Assembly (NCBI RefSeq): GCF_003605635.1
Contig: NZ_QMDW01000001.1
Coordinates: 219,972 to 283,971 of the forward strand
Reading direction: 5' to 3'
DNA length: 64,000 nucleotides
Origin: Halonotius pteroides
GTDB taxonomy: Archaea; Halobacteriota; Halobacteria; Halobacteriales; Haloferacaceae
Shown: piece by piece, positions 35,450-44,646 of the stretch
Layout of the letters: the number at the start of each line of letters is the position of its first letter
How positions within the stretch are numbered: position 1 is the stretch's first letter
Translations under genes and position numbers: made by a program
The notes under the pieces: model-generated
What the model saw: only the letters and a program-made list of their open reading frames with translations
What the model was told of the DNA's origin: nothing
Database searches by the model: none

Positions 35450-35968
35450 ATGCGGGGATTCTACATCGGCCGGTTTCAACCGTACCATGCGGGTCACCAC
35501 CACATGGTCGAGGAGATCGCCGAGCAGGTCGACGAACTAGTGTTAGGGATCGGTTCAGCGGGGGACTCCCATACCCAACGGGATCCGTTTACCGCCGGCG
35601 AACGCGTCATGATGGTCACCAAATCCGTCGCCGAATTTGATATCCCGACCTACGTCGTCCCCATCGAGGATCTCGACCGCAACTCGGTGTGGGTCAGCCA
35701 CGTCCAGAGCATGTCGCCGGCGTTCGATGTCGCCTTCTCGAATAACCCGCTGGTGATCCGGCTGTTCGAGGAAGCCGGCGTCGAGGTGCGACAGTCACCG
35801 ATGTTTCGTCGAGAGATCCTGGAAGGCGCGGAGCTCCGAGAGCGCATGATCGACGGCGAGGACTGGGCCTCGTTGATCCCTGATCCAGCGGCAGCCGTCA
35901 TCAGGGAGATCGGCGGTGTCGAACGCATCCAACAGGTCAGCGATACCGACGGCGCGGACGATATATAA
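35450..35968 (+). CDS. nadM: Nicotinamide-nucleotide adenylyltransferase
   Basis: A 172-residue nucleotidyltransferase making NAD from NMN and ATP. N-terminal MRGFYIGRFQPYHAGHHH with the HxGH motif at 13-16, typical archaeal NadM. The ISTR-type motif of the family is weak. A TATA box 23-29 bases upstream fixes the start at ATG 35450. Followed by the SAM hydrolase gene after ten bases, probably one operon. Confidence 0.92.
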   Translation: MRGFYIGRFQPYHAGHHHMVEEIAEQVDELVLGIGSAGDSHTQRDPFTAGERVMMVTKSVAEFDIPTYVVPIEDLDRNSVWVSHVQSMSPAFDVAFSNNPLVIRLFEEAGVEVRQSPMFRREILEGAELRERMIDGEDWASLIPDPAAAVIREIGGVERIQQVSDTDGADDI

Positions 35969-35978
35969 CAGCCACCCG

Positions 35979-36776
35979 ATGCTCACGCTTGCTTCTGATT
36001 TTGGCAGCCCCTATCCGGCGGCGATGAAGGGTGTCATCTGCTCGCGAACAGACGCCCGCCTCGTCGATATCGCTCACGACCTCCCGCGGCAGGATCCCCG
36101 CGCGGCGGCCTTCTGGCTCCGTGAGACGATCCCGTGGTTTCCGCCGGCTGTCCATCTCGCGGTTGTCGACCCCGGTGTCGGCACCGACCGCCGTGCGATC
36201 GCGACTCGTGTCGGCAACCACGCGGTCGTTGCCCCCGACAACGGGCTGGCTCGGCCGGTTGTTCGACGACTCCGCGAGACGGCAGCCGCGGCCGATTCAA
36301 CCGCCACGGAACCGCCCATCGAGGCCTTCGAGATCAGTATCGAAGACCCAGCGTCAACAACGTTTCATGGCCGAGATGTCTTCGCCCCCGCGGCCGGCGA
36401 CATCCATGCTGTCGGCGTCGACGCCATGGCCGACATCGACAGCCTCAGCCGGATCGCTCTCGATGCCTGTGTCGACATCGAGTTTCCGACCCCGACCGTC
36501 GACGACGGAACGATCTGCGGCGAGGTGCTCGTCGTCGACGACTTTGGCAACGTGATCACGAACATCCCGGGCGACAAGCTCGGCGACATCGATACGGTGG
36601 GCGTCAACGACGCAAGCGTCCCGGTCGTCGAGACATTCGACCATGTTGGTCGCGGTGAGACGCTGGTCACTGTCGGGAGTCACGGCTACGTTGAATGTGA
36701 CGTGAATCAGGGCCGCGGCGACGACGCCTTTGGGCTCGCCGCTGGCGATGTGGTTCGAGTCTCGCTCGGCCGCTGA
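35979..36776 (+). CDS. SAM hydrolase (adenosine-forming), DUF62 family
   Basis: A 265-residue protein of the SAM hydroxide adenosyltransferase family that splits S-adenosylmethionine into adenosine and methionine. The start MLTLASDFGSPY, the LVDIAHDLP motif and the VVDPGVGTDRRAI loop are typical, as are the N-terminal Asp residues and the VAPDNGL motif. Fluorinases/chlorinases share the fold, but the usual halogenase insert is not obvious. It follows nadM by ten bases. Confidence 0.85.
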   Translation: MLTLASDFGSPYPAAMKGVICSRTDARLVDIAHDLPRQDPRAAAFWLRETIPWFPPAVHLAVVDPGVGTDRRAIATRVGNHAVVAPDNGLARPVVRRLRETAAAADSTATEPPIEAFEISIEDPASTTFHGRDVFAPAAGDIHAVGVDAMADIDSLSRIALDACVDIEFPTPTVDDGTICGEVLVVDDFGNVITNIPGDKLGDIDTVGVNDASVPVVETFDHVGRGETLVTVGSHGYVECDVNQGRGDDAFGLAAGDVVRVSLGR

Positions 36777-36782
36777 CGGCCC

Positions 36783-38963
36783 TTATTCGTCAGCCGGCAC
36801 TCGCGGCAGCGTCAACACCGTTTGCGTGCCGATATCGCTTTCTTCAATTCGAACTTCCCCACCAAGCAGCGAGACCGTCCAGTGGACGAGCCAGAGGCTG
36901 AGCCCGCTGCCGTGCTGGAGTTGGGTCTCCTCTCCCTGTTCGATCGCCTGCCACTCGTGTTCCGGGATCCCGAGGCCGTTGTCGGTGACCGTGATCTCGA
37001 CCCACTCCTCGCCGCGGTTGTTGGGGGCCGGCGTGGCTGTCACCGTGATCGCTGGGGTCGCTTCGTCGTTGTAGCTGAGCGTCGTCGTCAACAACTCCGC
37101 AAGCGCGACTCGAAGACGGCTGTCGGCTCGCACCGCCAGCGGCTCGGCGAGTGCGGTTTCGATCGCCGCCTCGGAGTGTGCTTCCTCGAACGCTGCGGTG
37201 ATCGCCGCAAGGAGGGCCGCAAGCTGATACCGAGCATCGGTCGGCGGTTCTTGTTCGAACAGCGACCGTACCGTCGATGCCTTCTCGCTGAGGGCCGCAA
37301 GCGCCGTGGCTCGCTCCTCGATCGCCGCAACAAATCGGCGGGCCTCCTCGTTGGCAACTGTCTCCGACAACAGCGTTGCGTTTCCTTCGATGACATTGAT
37401 CCCGTTGCGGAGATTGTGCCGCAGAATCCGGTTGAGCACGGACAGCTGTTGTTCCCGGAGTTGGCGGTCAGTCACGTCGGTCTCAATGGCGACGAAATGG
37501 GTGATGTCGCCGACGCTGTTTTCGATGGGGGCAATCTCCTGTTCGATATGATAGAGCTCGCCGGACTTGCGCTGGTTGACCAGCTCTGCTTCCCAGGCCT
37601 CACCGCCGAGGATCGTCTCCCAAAGCTCCTCGTAGAACTCATCTGACTGCGTGCCCGAGGCCAGCAGGTTGGTGTTTGCTTCGGCAGCCTCCGTGCGGCT
37701 ATACCCGGTCTGCGCTTCAAACGCAGGGTTGACGTATTCGATGTCGCCGTTGCGGTCGGTGATCACGACAGCACTCCCGACGTTTTCGACGGCACGACGG
37801 AACAGCTGGAGATCCTGTTCGCGCTCCTTGCGCTCGGTGACATCCTCTTGGAAGCCAACCCAGTTGACGACCTCCCCATCGTTGCGGACGGGCGCGATCG
37901 TTACCTGGTTCCAAAACGCCGTTCCATCCTTGCGGTAGTTACGGAGCTCAACGGTGACCGGCTCCTCGGTATCGACGGCTTGCCGCAGCTTATCGACCGG
38001 CTCCTCGCGGGTGCCCGGCCCCTGAAGATACCGGCAGTTTCTGCCGGTCGCTTCCGACGCTGAATAGCCGGTCAGTTCCGTGTAGCCATCGTTAACGTAG
38101 ACAAGCGGATTATCCGGTTGTGACGGATCGCTGATGCTGATACCGATCGGCGCGCCATCGATCGCCTGTGTTTTGAGCTCTAGCTCCTCCTGGTAGGCTT
38201 TCCGCTCGGTGATGTCACGGATCGACAGCAAGATCGACAGCTCGTCGCTGGTTTCGAAGGTCGTCGCCGAGATTTCGATCGCCCGCTCCTCGCCGGCGTT
38301 CGTCCGGCAGGTGAGCCCGTCCGTCCAGGCGTCGCCGGCCGCGATCGTATCCTCGAACAACGCCGCGAGGGCATCGGGCTGGTCGGTGGCAAGCAGTTCA
38401 GACGGCTCTGTGTCGAGGATCGTTGGCCGCGAGTAGCCAAGCAGGTCGCTGGCGGCTGGGTTACAGGCGGTGATGCGCAGCGACTCCGCGTCAAGCACAA
38501 GGATCGCGTCGTTAGTTGCCTCGAAGAGGCGTTCGAACCGGGTCTGAATGTCGGCGTACCGCTGAGTGAGCTCGGCGGACTGTCGGCGGCGGACAAGGAG
38601 GTTCTCTAGGCGGCGGTGCAGTGTCGCCTGGTCGATCGGGGCGGTGACCACCTCATCGATCAATGGCAGGTCATCATCACCGTTGTCGGCTCCCAACCGG
38701 GGAGCCGTCTCGGTCGCGGACTCTCGGCGGAGCAACAACAGCGGTTGAAACGTCGGATCCAACTCGGCCTTTTGCTGTTTGATCGCCTCGCGGTAGGCCG
38801 GCAGGCTACGATCATCAACGAGGTAGCAGTCGGCAGCCTGTAGCTCCTCCGCAATGATGACATCGTATCGCTCGCTGAGCATCGTCCGGATCGCCTCGCG
38901 GTCGGCCTCGTTGGCAACAATGAGCTGGAGTCGATCGATGCTGTCCGTGGGGGTATCACGCAT
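36783..38963 (-). CDS. LOV-domain multi-PAS histidine kinase
   Basis: A 726-residue sensor kinase with no membrane segment. Residues 1-125 form a receiver-like domain without a clear phosphoacceptor Asp. PAS1 spans about 140-255. A LOV-type PAS follows (about 265-380): GRNCRYLQG with Cys310, and Asn342 (NYRKDG), Asn352 (FWNQ) and Gln372 (VGFQEDV), matching the flavin contacts of phototropin-type LOV domains. PAS3 spans about 385-500. HisKA follows with phosphoacceptor His516 (RHNLRNG), then HATPase with DNGLGIPEHEW. The ATG at 38963 starts seven bases past the KaiC gene stop, giving a two-gene operon. Blue-light sensing is inferred. Confidence 0.88.
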   Translation of the reverse strand: MRDTPTDSIDRLQLIVANEADREAIRTMLSERYDVIIAEELQAADCYLVDDRSLPAYREAIKQQKAELDPTFQPLLLLRRESATETAPRLGADNGDDDLPLIDEVVTAPIDQATLHRRLENLLVRRRQSAELTQRYADIQTRFERLFEATNDAILVLDAESLRITACNPAASDLLGYSRPTILDTEPSELLATDQPDALAALFEDTIAAGDAWTDGLTCRTNAGEERAIEISATTFETSDELSILLSIRDITERKAYQEELELKTQAIDGAPIGISISDPSQPDNPLVYVNDGYTELTGYSASEATGRNCRYLQGPGTREEPVDKLRQAVDTEEPVTVELRNYRKDGTAFWNQVTIAPVRNDGEVVNWVGFQEDVTERKEREQDLQLFRRAVENVGSAVVITDRNGDIEYVNPAFEAQTGYSRTEAAEANTNLLASGTQSDEFYEELWETILGGEAWEAELVNQRKSGELYHIEQEIAPIENSVGDITHFVAIETDVTDRQLREQQLSVLNRILRHNLRNGINVIEGNATLLSETVANEEARRFVAAIEERATALAALSEKASTVRSLFEQEPPTDARYQLAALLAAITAAFEEAHSEAAIETALAEPLAVRADSRLRVALAELLTTTLSYNDEATPAITVTATPAPNNRGEEWVEITVTDNGLGIPEHEWQAIEQGEETQLQHGSGLSLWLVHWTVSLLGGEVRIEESDIGTQTVLTLPRVPADE

Positions 38964-38970
38964 CGTCACG

Positions 38971-40455
38971 TCACTCCGATCGGTGGCTGGTTCCCTGCAT
39001 GATCCCGTGAACGTGCTCGAAGGGGCCGGTGATCTGCAGTCCGTCCTCGCTTTCGATCGCAAACCGGTGGAACCGACTGTCGAAGTCACCGAGCCGCTTT
39101 TTCAGCACGCCGATCGCCCGCTGGAGTTCGCCGTCGACCTCGACATACGAGAGAAAGACGATGTTGTCGGCGATGTAGCTGGTGTTCGTGCTGGTAGCCT
39201 TCGGAAAGCCGGTCAAGGCATCGGATTCGTCGGTGATGATCGTCGCCACGTTGTGGTTTTTGAGTACCCGGGTGAGCCCGTGAAGCCGGCGGACAAGCCG
39301 CTGATCGTCGCCCTGCAAGGAGATCGTGTAGCCCGCAAGTCCATCGATGAAGACGGCAGCCGGATCGTGCGTTTCGACCTCGGTGACGACGTACTGACCG
39401 AACTCCTCGGCCGACCGCACCAGCGGTTCAACCTCGGTAAGATGAAGTTGGCCTGTCTCGCGAAGTTCGGAGATCGGGATCCCGAGGTTCTCACACCGGT
39501 AGGTGAACTGATCGATCGACTCCTCAAAAAGATAGCCGAGGGCGGGTCTGCCGTCGGCGGCGATCCCCGAAAGCATCTGCGCACCGGTTGTCGATTTGCC
39601 GATCCCGGTTGGCCCAGCAATAAACGTCACCGCGCCGCGTTCGATCCCACCGCCGAGCAGCGAGTCCAACGTCTCGTGGCCGGTCGTGATCAGTGTCGGA
39701 TCGAAGGGTCGGTCGTCGTGGTCGGGGATCGTCTGTGGATAGATCTCAATGCCATTGTCGCGGATCTCAAGGCCGTGGGTGCCGTCGGCCTGTCCGAGGC
39801 CGCGGTGTTTCGGGACGGCGATGCGGCGTTCGCTCTCATCCAGATAGAGGTTGACCACGCCATCGCTGAGCGACTCGAAGTCGTCGTAGCTGCTGCCGTG
39901 CGGAACCCCCCGACTCACCGTCCGTGTGGCGACAGTCGTCACCTGCCGATCACGGAGAAACCGGATCAGCGACTGGAGGCGTTTGCGATACTGGTATTCG
40001 TCGCGTTCGACGTACTGCAGTTGGGTGATCGGATCGATCAGAAGGCGTTCGGGATCGACCGACTCGATGACCTCCTTGATATCCTTCGTGAAGCGTTCGG
40101 ACTCGACCTCGGCGGTCTCGACGAGGTCATAGGAGATATCCTCGGCGAAAAAGTCGGTGCCAGGGCCGATGTCAAGAAATTCGGCGTCGCCGATATCAAC
40201 CGACAGCTGGGCGGCGTTGAGGACGATATCGGCTTTTGATTCCTCGCCGTGGATGTAAACGACAGTCTCGCCGGCTTCGAGGCCGGCTTCGAGAAAATGC
40301 TGGCCAAGCAGCGATTTCCCGGTGCCAGAGACACCCTGTACGAGGTAGGTGCGACCCCGAATGTATCCGCCATGCAGGAGTTTGTCGAGCTCAGCAACGC
40401 CGGTGCTGATCGGCTCGATATCGTAGTCGTCATCGGTCGGTGGATCCTCTGTCAT
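38971..40455 (-). CDS. KaiC-family double-domain ATPase
   Basis: A 494-residue RecA-superfamily protein with two KaiC domains. Walker A in domain 1 is GVSGTGKS (41-48), in domain 2 AGPTGIGKST (near 275). The catalytic Glu pairs are kept in both (HGEESK, LFEESID). By eye, the cyanobacterial phosphosites Ser431/Thr432 align with Ser-Tyr in NTSYIAD. Haloarchaeal KaiC homologs include circadian-like Cir proteins and signalling ATPases. The gene directly precedes a LOV histidine kinase in the same operon, suggesting shared signalling. Confidence 0.9.
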   Translation of the reverse strand: MTEDPPTDDDYDIEPISTGVAELDKLLHGGYIRGRTYLVQGVSGTGKSLLGQHFLEAGLEAGETVVYIHGEESKADIVLNAAQLSVDIGDAEFLDIGPGTDFFAEDISYDLVETAEVESERFTKDIKEVIESVDPERLLIDPITQLQYVERDEYQYRKRLQSLIRFLRDRQVTTVATRTVSRGVPHGSSYDDFESLSDGVVNLYLDESERRIAVPKHRGLGQADGTHGLEIRDNGIEIYPQTIPDHDDRPFDPTLITTGHETLDSLLGGGIERGAVTFIAGPTGIGKSTTGAQMLSGIAADGRPALGYLFEESIDQFTYRCENLGIPISELRETGQLHLTEVEPLVRSAEEFGQYVVTEVETHDPAAVFIDGLAGYTISLQGDDQRLVRRLHGLTRVLKNHNVATIITDESDALTGFPKATSTNTSYIADNIVFLSYVEVDGELQRAIGVLKKRLGDFDSRFHRFAIESEDGLQITGPFEHVHGIMQGTSHRSE

Positions 40456-40556
40456 TGTGTGGTACGCCGTAGTCGGGTAGCCCGGGCTCGCGGTGGTTTA
40501 CCGACTAAACTGCTGTTAGTAACGGGTGCTGCCCTGTTCACTTAAACATGTGCAAC

Positions 40557-40563
40557 AAAAAAA
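40557..40563 (-). terminator. T-rich terminator of thermosome gene
   Basis: A run of seven T on the minus strand, 44 bases past the thermosome stop codon, resembles the oligo-T terminators used by archaea. Confidence 0.4.
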
Positions 40564-40606
40564 CGGGAACGAGCCGTGACCGCCATCGGGGCGGCAACGA
40601 GCGGCG

Positions 40607-42172
40607 TTAGCCGTCCGAGCTGATCACGTCGTCGATGCGGAGGATCATCGTCGCCGCCTCGGTCGCGGAGTCGACGGCCTCGTGTTTGACAGCTGCGGGA
40701 TCGAGGATATCCTCCTCAACCGGGTCGCCAACCGTGCCCGAACGGCCGGTTGAAACGAGACCGGCGCGTCCTTGCGCGTCGTGGCGGGCTCGCAGGTCAA
40801 CGAGCGCGTCGATCGGATCCATGCCGGTGTTTTCGGCAAGCGTGCGCGGCAGTTCGTCGACCGCCGTCGCAAAGGCCTCGATGGCGAGCTGTTTCCGGCC
40901 TTCGACGCTGGCGGCGTGACCCCGGACGTGGTCGGCGATCGCGACCTCAGCCGCGCCCGCGCCGCCGACGACGCCGCCGGCATCGAGAGCGGCGATGACA
41001 ACATCGAGGGCGTCGTTGAGCGCGCGCTCAAGCTCGTCGACAACGTGGTCGGTGCTGCCGCGAACGAAGAGGCTGACGTGGGCGGCATCAGCACCTTCGA
41101 CGAAGGTGAACTCGTCTTCGCCGTAGGTCTCGACGCTCAGAGCGGCGGTGGTGCCGAGATCGGCGTCCTCGATGTCCTCAAGGGTACCGAGTTGGCGGGC
41201 ACCAGTTGCCGCTGCGATGGCGTCGGCATCCGAGGAGCCGATATCCTCGAAGGCGACGATCTCCTCGGCAGCGAGGTGGCTGGCGACACGGTCGTCGATA
41301 TCGCCGGTGACAAACAGGAGCTCAACCCCGGCGTCGACGATCGCGTCAGCATACCCCTCTAGCTCCTCCTCCTCGGCGGCGATAGCCTCGTTGAGTTGAT
41401 CGACGTCAGTGATGTTGTACTCGGCGTCGGCCTCGCCGGTATCGAACTCCAGGTCCGTATCGAGGATCGCCGTCGTCGCCTCCGCAAGCTGGCTTGGGGC
41501 TGCGTCGTCAAGCGGCGTTTCGTCGATGACAACGCCCTCGATCAGTTCGGTCGCACTCGTCGACGCCCCGGGGTGGGTGTGGATGTGGATATCCTCGCGG
41601 TCGACACCGGCGTCGGTGGCGACCTGCTGGACCGCGCTGACGACCGGTTCCGCCAGGGTATCGACGGTCACATCACCGGTGCCTTTGCCGGTCATACTAG
41701 AACGGGCAACCGCCTCTAGGGTGTCGTCGTCGAGATCGACAGCGAGCGTCTGGTCGTCAACCGCCTCGTGGGCAAGTTTGGCGGCTTCGTGGTAGCCCTC
41801 GACGATGACGGTGGGGTGGAGATCTTGATCAAGCAGTTCCTCAGCCTCAGCGAGCAGTTCGCCAGCAAGCACGGACGCGGTCGTCGTCCCGTCGCCAACC
41901 TCGATCTCCTGGGTTTCGGCGACCTCGACGAGCATCTGTGCGGCAGGGTGCTCGATATCCATCTCGTTGAGGATGGTCGCCCCATCGTTGGTGATCGTCA
42001 CATCACCCGAGGAGCCGACGAGCATCTTGTCCATCCCTTTCGGGCCCAGCGTCGTCCGCACCGAGTTGGCGACGGCTTTGCCGGCCCGGATGTTGGAATC
42101 CTGGGCGTCCTCGCCTTGCGTTCGTTCGTTGTCCTCCGAGAGAATTACCATCGGTTGCTGTCGTTGTGCCAT
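40607..42172 (-). CDS. Thermosome subunit (group II chaperonin)
   Basis: A 521-residue chaperonin subunit that folds proteins in an ATP-driven double ring. ATP-site motifs: [13 protein letters not shown], the TNDGATIL loop and [12 protein letters not shown]; the C-terminal motif is GGGA-like ([11 protein letters not shown]). It has no GGM-rich tail and ends ISSDG, so it is shorter than the main haloarchaeal subunits and resembles the third, Cct3-type subunit. Start ATG 42172. The promoter holds TATATAAA and an upstream CGAA element. Confidence 0.9.
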   Translation of the reverse strand: MAQRQQPMVILSEDNERTQGEDAQDSNIRAGKAVANSVRTTLGPKGMDKMLVGSSGDVTITNDGATILNEMDIEHPAAQMLVEVAETQEIEVGDGTTTASVLAGELLAEAEELLDQDLHPTVIVEGYHEAAKLAHEAVDDQTLAVDLDDDTLEAVARSSMTGKGTGDVTVDTLAEPVVSAVQQVATDAGVDREDIHIHTHPGASTSATELIEGVVIDETPLDDAAPSQLAEATTAILDTDLEFDTGEADAEYNITDVDQLNEAIAAEEEELEGYADAIVDAGVELLFVTGDIDDRVASHLAAEEIVAFEDIGSSDADAIAAATGARQLGTLEDIEDADLGTTAALSVETYGEDEFTFVEGADAAHVSLFVRGSTDHVVDELERALNDALDVVIAALDAGGVVGGAGAAEVAIADHVRGHAASVEGRKQLAIEAFATAVDELPRTLAENTGMDPIDALVDLRARHDAQGRAGLVSTGRSGTVGDPVEEDILDPAAVKHEAVDSATEAATMILRIDDVISSDG

Positions 42173-42207
42173 GTAAAATCGCCTCGTTGAATGATGGTTT
42201 GCAGTTC

Positions 42208-42229
42208 TATATAAATCCATCGACCTTCG
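42208..42229 (-). promoter_or_regulatory. Thermosome promoter with CGAA element
   Basis: Reading the minus strand, CGAA (42229-42226) is followed ten bases later by TTTATATA (42215-42208), about 36 bases before the start codon. CGAA plus TTTATA is the arrangement described for heat-inducible cct promoters of Haloferax. Confidence 0.55.
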
Positions 42230-42367
42230 ATACCGCAAATCGCCAGCAGGCGGCGTGTGGGATCGTCACATACCCACGTAGATCTGCCGCGTGTGTACTG
42301 TCAGAGATGGTCGATTCGGCCCAAAGGGTCTACAACAATTATGTGGGCCGCCCGTAACCGTCAGACA

Positions 42368-43198
42368 ATGCTAGAGTTGGAACATGGGTTCCGCGTGGTC
42401 GACATCCACGGGCATCTCGACCACGACGAGGTGGCTGTCTCCACCCACGGGCACAATGTGGGCCCCGACCGACTCGAACGGGAGTGTCACCAAGCCGGCG
42501 TCGTCCGCACAGCCGTCTCACCGACCCGCCGTCCAAGCGACATCGGCTACGTACGGGCGAACAACGCTGTCGCGCGGCTCAGCGTCGACCGCCCGTTTCT
42601 CGCCTTCGCCCGACTTAACGGCCCGCTGGCGGCCGCCGAAAGTCCGATCTCGACGTTTCGAAACCTCTACGCGCCCCGTGAGACCCACCATACACGTCCG
42701 GGCGACATCGAGCAGTACGCCTACGATGACCGGTTCCACGGCTTCGTGCTCGATCCGATCAACGACGGCCTCCCGAAAGCGCCGGTACGCGAGGAGTTGG
42801 CGGATGTCGACCTTCCTGTTGTCGTCTACTGTCGAGACGGGTTCCCACCATCGGCGGCTGCCGACACGCTGCTGAACGATGGGTATCCTGTCGTGCTTGC
42901 TGGCTTTGGCGGCTACCCAATGGCCGAATCGCGGATGAAAACTGCGCTCGCCTTGCTCGATGAGTACGACCATCTCTATCTCGATACCTGTGCGGTTCGC
43001 TCCCGAGATATCCTCGAACGCGGCCTCCAAGAACATCCCGACCGGATCATCTTCGGCAGCGGCACCCCCGATGTCCATCCGAACGTTGCCGTCATGGAGA
43101 TTCTTACGCTTGATCTGCCGGAAGACGCGATGACGCGCGTGTTCAATCGAAACCCGAGCCGACTCATTCCCGGCTTTGCGGCCGGTGCTGATGTCTGA
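42368..43198 (+). CDS. Amidohydrolase-2-fold metal-dependent hydrolase
   Basis: A 276-residue TIM-barrel protein. It begins with the HxH-type metal motif VVDIHGHLDHDE and has central VVVYCRDGF and YLDTCAVRSRD. The final motif, usually FGSDxP, reads FGSGTPDVHP, so the catalytic Asp is replaced by Gly or shifted to the Asp three residues later. The start is ATG 42368 with CAATTATGTG near 42335-42344 as TATA. Substrate unknown. Its 3' end abuts the glycosyltransferase. Confidence 0.7.
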   Translation: MLELEHGFRVVDIHGHLDHDEVAVSTHGHNVGPDRLERECHQAGVVRTAVSPTRRPSDIGYVRANNAVARLSVDRPFLAFARLNGPLAAAESPISTFRNLYAPRETHHTRPGDIEQYAYDDRFHGFVLDPINDGLPKAPVREELADVDLPVVVYCRDGFPPSAAADTLLNDGYPVVLAGFGGYPMAESRMKTALALLDEYDHLYLDTCAVRSRDILERGLQEHPDRIIFGSGTPDVHPNVAVMEILTLDLPEDAMTRVFNRNPSRLIPGFAAGADV

Positions 43199-43199
43199 G

Positions 43200-44114
43200 C
43201 TACTGACTCGTGTCGCCAAACTCGTATCTTGTCACCGCGCGGTCGGCCCGCTTTGAGAGGCCGTGTGGGTTGTGCGCCTCACTCCGGTCGCGGGCACGAG
43301 CGACAAGCCCATCAGAGCCACCGGTCAACATGCCGGTAATGACCTGCCGGCCGGTGGCAAACCACGTTGTCGGCTCGGCGTCACCCCGGATCACGTCGCG
43401 GGCCGCGGTGATCGCGTCGCTGGCGGCGTGTGACAGCGTGCGACGGGCGACCGTCGGCCGAAGGCCGTAGTTTTTCACCAGCCGGTAGGCCAACGCGCGA
43501 TACGTCCATCCCCAATCGGGGTCGGCACGCCCGCCGTCGGCTTCGAACTCGCGGCGGACGCTCATGTCGGGCCGCCACGCGACGGCGTGATCGGTGGCCG
43601 CCAGCCGATGGGCCACGTCCCACGCGCCGCCGGTTTCAAGATACTCGTCGAAGCCGTCGATAGCCTCCAAGACACGTCGCTGAAACGCCACATTATGCCC
43701 GGCGATTGCTGTCACCCCGCGACCGGCGATCGTCACCTCCTCGGTTGATTCGGTGGCGACGCCGCCGCGGAGCGTTCGGTGGGTTGGGCCGGTGACGACC
43801 GGGGCCTCGGTGAGGCCGTCGACAACCGCGGGCAGCCAGTCCGATTCGAGCCGAAGGTTGTCGCCGAGGAAGGCGATCACGTCGCCGCTGGCGGCGTCGA
43901 TGCCGGCGTTGCGGGCGACGTTGACCGTACGAGAGGCGACTTCGACGAGAACATCAACGTCCGCTCGCTCGGTGACCATGCCGGTGGTGCCGTCGGCCGA
44001 GGGGCCGTTAACGACGACAACGTCCGCGTCGGGAGCCTGATCGGCGATCGTATCGAGACAGGCACCCAGTTGGTCGCGCCCGTTGAGCGTAGGGACAACG
44101 ACCGAGAGATCCAT
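43200..44114 (-). CDS. Family 2 glycosyltransferase
   Basis: A 304-residue GT-A transferase. N-terminal MDLSVVVPTLNGRDQLGACL, nucleotide-binding VVVNGPSADGT, metal motif replacement FLGDNLRLES (DxD-like GDN) and a C-terminal helical region (LAYRLVKNYG). A TATA box TTTATATA (minus strand, 44146-44138) 24-32 bases upstream makes it leaderless. Probable role in exopolysaccharide or glycoprotein synthesis; no pathway neighbours. Confidence 0.85.
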   Translation of the reverse strand: MDLSVVVPTLNGRDQLGACLDTIADQAPDADVVVVNGPSADGTTGMVTERADVDVLVEVASRTVNVARNAGIDAASGDVIAFLGDNLRLESDWLPAVVDGLTEAPVVTGPTHRTLRGGVATESTEEVTIAGRGVTAIAGHNVAFQRRVLEAIDGFDEYLETGGAWDVAHRLAATDHAVAWRPDMSVRREFEADGGRADPDWGWTYRALAYRLVKNYGLRPTVARRTLSHAASDAITAARDVIRGDAEPTTWFATGRQVITGMLTGGSDGLVARARDRSEAHNPHGLSKRADRAVTRYEFGDTSQ

Positions 44115-44186
44115 ATCCGGTCTACTACACCGGCTGCTATATAAAAGGGGTGATCAGCGGCGACACCATCTGATTGAGCCTGACGC

Positions 44187-44459
44187 TCAGGTGTTACGGT
44201 AGTAGACCTGTTTGCGGGCGTCTTTGAAGCTGTACCGGGAGCCGATCAGCTCTGATTCCTCCAGTCGGTTGAGCGCGTATCGCACCGTCCGATCCGGCAG
44301 CAACGACTCCTCGGCAAGCTCGCCTTGCGAGAGTGGTTCGTCGCCCTCAAGCACCTTGGCAATAAGTTTTGCACTCGGCGGTAGCTCCCGGAGCCGCTCG
44401 CGGAACTCGGCATCTGAGAGTCGAACTGGACTGTTAGCCTCGATCGGACTAGTGCTCAT
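44187..44459 (-). CDS. MarR/TrmB-type winged-helix protein
   Basis: A 90-residue regulator: LPPSAKLIAKVLEGDEPLSQ, recognition helix LLPDRTVRYALNRLEESEL, and a wing (IGSRYSFKDARKQVYY). The start at ATG 44459 is chosen over 44501 because a GGTGAG Shine-Dalgarno lies 7-12 bases upstream and the strong TATA (AATATATATTT, about 44512-44522) would place transcription start near 44490, inside the longer frame. This gene therefore has a leader, unlike most in the window. Targets unknown. Confidence 0.75.
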   Translation of the reverse strand: MSTSPIEANSPVRLSDAEFRERLRELPPSAKLIAKVLEGDEPLSQGELAEESLLPDRTVRYALNRLEESELIGSRYSFKDARKQVYYRNT

Positions 44460-44646
44460 ATTTATCTCACCGCCGAGGCCAGTGGTAAAGGTTGTCTCCA
44501 TATTGCGCCGGTAAATATATATTGTATAAGGTCACAAACGTGGGATTCCGTCTGTCGGCGACCGCCCGACGTAGCCCCCAGGATCGCTCCGTTAGTGGGG
44601 CGTATCCAGTACGGTTTTATCCCTCGGGTGAGCAGTTGCCGCCAGC

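Noticed and set aside
38854..40239. A 461-codon plus-strand frame opposite the KaiC gene
   Set aside because: Antisense shadow; the KaiC frame has two Walker motifs and ends right before the kinase gene.
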